This document shows positions 5,605 through 7,518 of a stretch of 7,518 bases of DNA, in pieces (the stretch's first letter is position 1; each line of letters starts with the position of its first letter). Position numbers and translations under genes: made by a program. Origin of the DNA: DAOTUB01 sp034437455 (lineage in GTDB: Bacteria > Chloroflexota > Anaerolineae > B4-G1); contig DAOTUB010000342.1 of assembly GCA_034437455.1 (NCBI GenBank), forward strand, positions 1 to 7,518. The letters run 5' to 3'. The notes under the pieces are model-generated. The model was not told the DNA's origin, ran no database searches, and saw only the letters and a program-made list of their open reading frames with translations.

Positions 5605-6861
5605 ATGAGCCAGGAAGCACCGACGCGCATCCTGTACGTCGAGGACGATCCTGCCAGCGCGGCCCTGGTGAAACGGGTGTTGCGCGCCGAAGGGTACGAG
5701 GTCGAGATCGTGACCGATGGCGTGACGGCCCTGGAGATGGCTCCACGTCTCCGACCGGCCCTCATCCTGATGGACATCAATATCAGCGGGTTGGATGGCT
5801 ATGAAGTGACCACTCACCTGCGGTCCAACGAAGAAATGCAGCACGTGCCCATAGTGGCAGTGACTGCATCCACCATGCGAGGGGATCGAGAGCGGGCGCT
5901 CATCGCCGGCTGCAACGGGTACATCCCCAAACCGATTGACGTGGACCGCTTTCCCAGGCAGGTGAACGCCTTCCTGGATGGTTTCCGAGAGAGCGTTGAA
6001 TCCTCAGAGAAGAAAGCCGAGTACCTGGTGGAATACAGCCAGCGGTTGGTAGAACGTCTGGAGGAAAAGATCCGCGAATTGGAACAGGCCCACACCGAGT
6101 TACAGCGCGTCGAAAAGATGAAATCAGACTTTATCATCCTGGCCAGCCACGAATTACGCACGCCGCTGACAAGTATCTACGGCTACATCCAGATGTTGGT
6201 GAATAACCCGGACATTCCAGGCTCCCCCAAGGAAGAAGGCAGTCCCCGCCATCTTTTGCATTGCATCGCCGACGCTTCAAAGCGGCTCAGCCAGGTCTTT
6301 GATGAAATCCGCAACATCTCGCTCATTGACGCCGATCGTCTGAACCTGACTCGGGAGCCGGTAAAACTGGGGAAACTGGTTACCAATGTGGTTAAGAGCT
6401 TGGAAGGTTTCGGCCCCGATCGTGATTTACAGTTCGTGATCGAGGATGTGTCGAGCTTGCCCAAGATTCGGGGGGATGCGCGGCGACTGCGCCAGGCGCT
6501 GTGGAACATCATCAGCAACGCCATGAAGTTCACCCCTGACGGTGGGTATATCTACATTACGGGAGATCAGATCGAAGATACGGTACACGTCGCCATCCAG
6601 GATACCGGGGTGGGCATCCCGCTGGAGGAGCGAGAGCGTATCTTTGAGCGTTTCTACGTGTTGGAGGACACGAATCTTCACCACTCCAGCAAGACCGCTT
6701 TCAAGGGCGGCGGATTGGGACTGGGGCTTACGGTGGCCCGGGGCATCATCGAGGCCCACGATGGCCAGATCTGGGTGGAGAGTGAGGGGCACGACGAGGA
6801 ACGGCTGCCGGGCAGTACCTTCCACATCCTCTTGCCGCTCGAGCGGACGGACGATCGCTGA
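5605..6861 (+). CDS. Cytoplasmic receiver-histidine kinase (REC-HisKA-HATPase_c)
   Basis: This is a 418-aa protein. Residues ~7-125 are a receiver domain: acidic D14/D15, phospho-acceptor Asp57, Thr87 and Lys109 in YIPKP. The segment after the aspartate reads NISGLDG, lacking the usual MP. A charged helix at ~132-172 (EEKIRELEQAHTELQRVEKM) looks like a signalling coiled coil. The HisKA H-box is FIILASHELRTPLTS with His182. The ATPase domain has N-box NIISNAMKF (301-309), G1 DTGVGI (333-338), F-box IFERFY (346-351) and G2 GGGLGLGL (368-375), so all catalytic boxes are intact. There are no membrane segments and no PAS or GAF sensor, so its input is probably phosphorylation of its own receiver or a bound protein. 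It starts 4 nt after the upstream stop, with GGGGA just before ATG, so it is probably translationally coupled. The obvious partner is the receiver on the preceding enzyme. Confidence 0.95.
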   Translation: MSQEAPTRILYVEDDPASAALVKRVLRAEGYEVEIVTDGVTALEMAPRLRPALILMDINISGLDGYEVTTHLRSNEEMQHVPIVAVTASTMRGDRERALIAGCNGYIPKPIDVDRFPRQVNAFLDGFRESVESSEKKAEYLVEYSQRLVERLEEKIRELEQAHTELQRVEKMKSDFIILASHELRTPLTSIYGYIQMLVNNPDIPGSPKEEGSPRHLLHCIADASKRLSQVFDEIRNISLIDADRLNLTREPVKLGKLVTNVVKSLEGFGPDRDLQFVIEDVSSLPKIRGDARRLRQALWNIISNAMKFTPDGGYIYITGDQIEDTVHVAIQDTGVGIPLEERERIFERFYVLEDTNLHHSSKTAFKGGGLGLGLTVARGIIEAHDGQIWVESEGHDEERLPGSTFHILLPLERTDDR

Positions 6862-6888
6862 CCTGATGGCCTTGACGGATTGAGAGAG

Positions 6889-6925
6889 ACAGCCCTCGAC
6901 CCGAACTGGAGTCGAGAGCTGTTTT
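6889..6925 (+). terminator. Intrinsic terminator of the enzyme-kinase operon
   Basis: ACAGCCCTCGAC (6889-6900) pairs with GTCGAGAGCTGT (6911-6922) over 12 positions with one C-A mismatch and a 10-nt loop, and the right arm runs into four Ts (6922-6925). It lies 27 nt after the kinase stop, between convergent genes. The minus strand has no T-run after the stem, so it serves mainly the plus operon. Confidence 0.7.
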
Positions 6926-6932
6926 GCAGCAT

Positions 6933-7139
6933 TTATGCACTCGCTTCTTCTGATTCTTCCCACGGGCCGCGCCAGCCAAACCTGCCCCAAAAGCCCGGAC
7001 CAAAGTGCTCTCTGCCTTTGAAGAAATGACGGCGCCCGCCTTTGAACATCTGGCGGATGGCTTCCCTGTTCCCCTTGATCTCGACGCGGAAACCATCGTC
7101 GGTCTCGATGACCTTGAACTCGCTGATAATCTTGTCCAC
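6933..7139 (-). CDS. 68-aa Phe/Gly/Trp-rich basic small protein
   Basis: The GTG start gives (V/M)DKIISEFKVIETDDGFRV and an ordered-looking first half with two likely strands (FKVIETD, FRVEIKG) and a short helix (REAIRQMF). The second half is low-complexity: GGRRHFFKGREHFGPGFWGRFGWRGPW, then an acidic tail EESEEASA. No signal peptide or membrane span is present. The start is chosen because GGAGGT lies 7 nt upstream; in-frame ATGs further upstream fall inside the promoter element. The gene is convergent with the kinase and is preceded at 51 nt by copy B of the 49-nt element. The GPW-rich, acidic-ended tail recalls the tail of the 148-aa membrane protein, whose unit carries copy A. No family is recognised; nucleic-acid or membrane-surface binding is conceivable. 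Confidence 0.7.
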   Translation of the reverse strand: MDKIISEFKVIETDDGFRVEIKGNREAIRQMFKGGRRHFFKGREHFGPGFWGRFGWRGPWEESEEASA

Positions 7140-7190
7140 GGTCTGTACCTCCGTTAGTCTATTTGTAGCTTGTCTGACCTTTGCCATCAT

Positions 7191-7239
7191 TATGCCACGG
7201 GCTTGTGAAAAAAGTATGAACAAGTGTGGGAGATGTGGT
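7191..7239 (-). promoter_or_regulatory. Shared 49-nt promoter/operator element, copy B
   Basis: It is identical to copy A (3696-3744) at 39 of 49 positions, with the same length and order: ACCACATCTCCCACA, 4 nt, TTCATA, CAC-N6-GTG, GGCATA on the minus strand. The AT-rich GGCATAAT end could be the -10. It lies 51 nt upstream of the 68-aa gene, a normal distance for a promoter with a short leader. Confidence 0.6.
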
Positions 7240-7290
7240 CAATTTTTGGTAAGCGTTCAGGGTATAGCGCCAGCTGAGTGCCCTGGAGCA

Positions 7291-7379
7291 TGGCGGAAGG
7301 GTGTATCGAAGCCAAGCGGCTCTCTGAACCCAGATTGGCTCTGGTAAGACCCGCTTGGTTTCGATACGCTTCTCCGCTG
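7291..7379 (+). repeat. Long imperfect inverted repeat with internal hairpin
   Basis: Arms 7291-7319 and 7351-7379 pair over 29 positions. If transcribed from the plus strand there is one true mismatch (A7298-C7372), and six other non-Watson-Crick positions are all G-U. The 31-nt loop holds a second perfect hairpin, CCAGA-TTGGC-TCTGG (7330-7344). A smaller stem, CAGGGT/GCCCTG (7258-7263 with 7280-7285), lies just upstream. It may be a MITE/REP-like intergenic repeat or a structured RNA. The right arm's TTTCGATACGC core recalls dispersed repeats seen in other GC-rich bacteria, from memory only. No transposase or target duplication is visible. The 7140-7480 interval otherwise holds no gene that I can support. 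Confidence 0.6.
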
Positions 7380-7430
7380 ACGCTACAAAGCTTGTATATT
7401 AGGGTTGAACATTAACAACCTCGAATAGCA

Positions 7431-7459
7431 TTGCCAATTAGCAACAGGGATGATATGCT
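7431..7459 (+). promoter_or_regulatory. Sigma70-type promoter for the gene at the right edge
   Basis: TTGCCA (7431-7436) and TATGCT (7454-7459) are separated by exactly 17 nt, and each is close to consensus. The predicted transcript would start near 7466, only about 15 nt before the GTG at 7481. Confidence 0.6.
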
Positions 7460-7480
7460 ATCTCCTGGGAGGGCAAAGGT

Positions 7481-7518
7481 GTGAGCTTGCAAAACTCCGC
7501 TGAGGAGCCTTCGGCTGC
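7481..7518 (+). CDS. Start of an unidentified protein, cut by window end
   Basis: A GTG at 7481 opens a frame reading (V/M)SLQNSAEEPSA to the edge. It is preceded by GGGAGG (7468-7473) at about 7 nt and by a good promoter, which together make a real start likely. Twelve codons are too few to assign a function. Confidence 0.55.
   Translation, partial: MSLQNSAEEPSA

Noticed and set aside
7178..7193. Possible sigma54 site (TGGCAT...TGGCA on the minus strand) near copy B
   Set aside because: The -12 half is a poor match to TTGC, and copy A at the same position lacks it altogether.
7291..7379. Integron attC site or CRISPR repeat
   Set aside because: There are no GTT/AAC core sites at the arm ends, no integrase, and only a single unit with no spacers.

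Overview
The window looks like chromosomal DNA of a GC-rich, free-living bacterium. The gene types suggest a Chloroflexota (Anaerolineae-like) genome: an archaeal-style zinc-ribbon threonine synthase-like enzyme, a soluble receiver-histidine kinase, a stand-alone S9 peptidase, and small Trp/Gly/His-rich proteins with strong AGGAGG ribosome sites. This is inference from style; there is no rRNA or other marker gene here.

Layout. Positions 1-2163 (minus) hold a two-gene unit: a GNAT acetyltransferase followed 7 bases later by an S9 (prolyl oligopeptidase-type) peptidase whose 3' end lies outside the window. Its probable promoter is at 2310-2337. Positions 2448-3654 (minus) hold a second unit: a 44-aa one-pass membrane peptide, a 148-aa two-pass membrane protein, a perfect 13-bp hairpin with a T-run, and a class I SAM-dependent methyltransferase. 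Positions 3655-3923 are a divergent control region. Positions 3924-6861 (plus) hold the centrepiece: a threonine synthase-like PLP enzyme fused in frame to a phospho-receiver domain, then, 4 bases later, a cytoplasmic receiver-histidine kinase. A terminator follows. Positions 6933-7139 (minus) encode a 68-aa Phe/Gly/Trp-rich protein. Positions 7240-7480 hold a long imperfect hairpin and a good promoter. A new plus-strand gene begins at 7481 and runs off the end.

How the parts may work together. The kinase has no membrane segment or periplasmic sensor, and neither plus-strand product carries a DNA-binding output domain. The simplest reading is that the kinase (His182, with its own receiver at Asp57) phosphorylates the receiver fused to the PLP enzyme (Asp484), so that phosphorylation controls an amino-acid enzyme directly. 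I know of no described system of this kind, but I could not search for one.

A second notable point is a 49-nt element found twice, 39/49 identical without gaps, at 3696-3744 and 7191-7239. Each copy lies just upstream of a minus-strand gene for a small aromatic/Gly-rich protein. These two transcription units flank the fused enzyme-kinase operon and appear to share a promoter/operator, so they may form a regulon.
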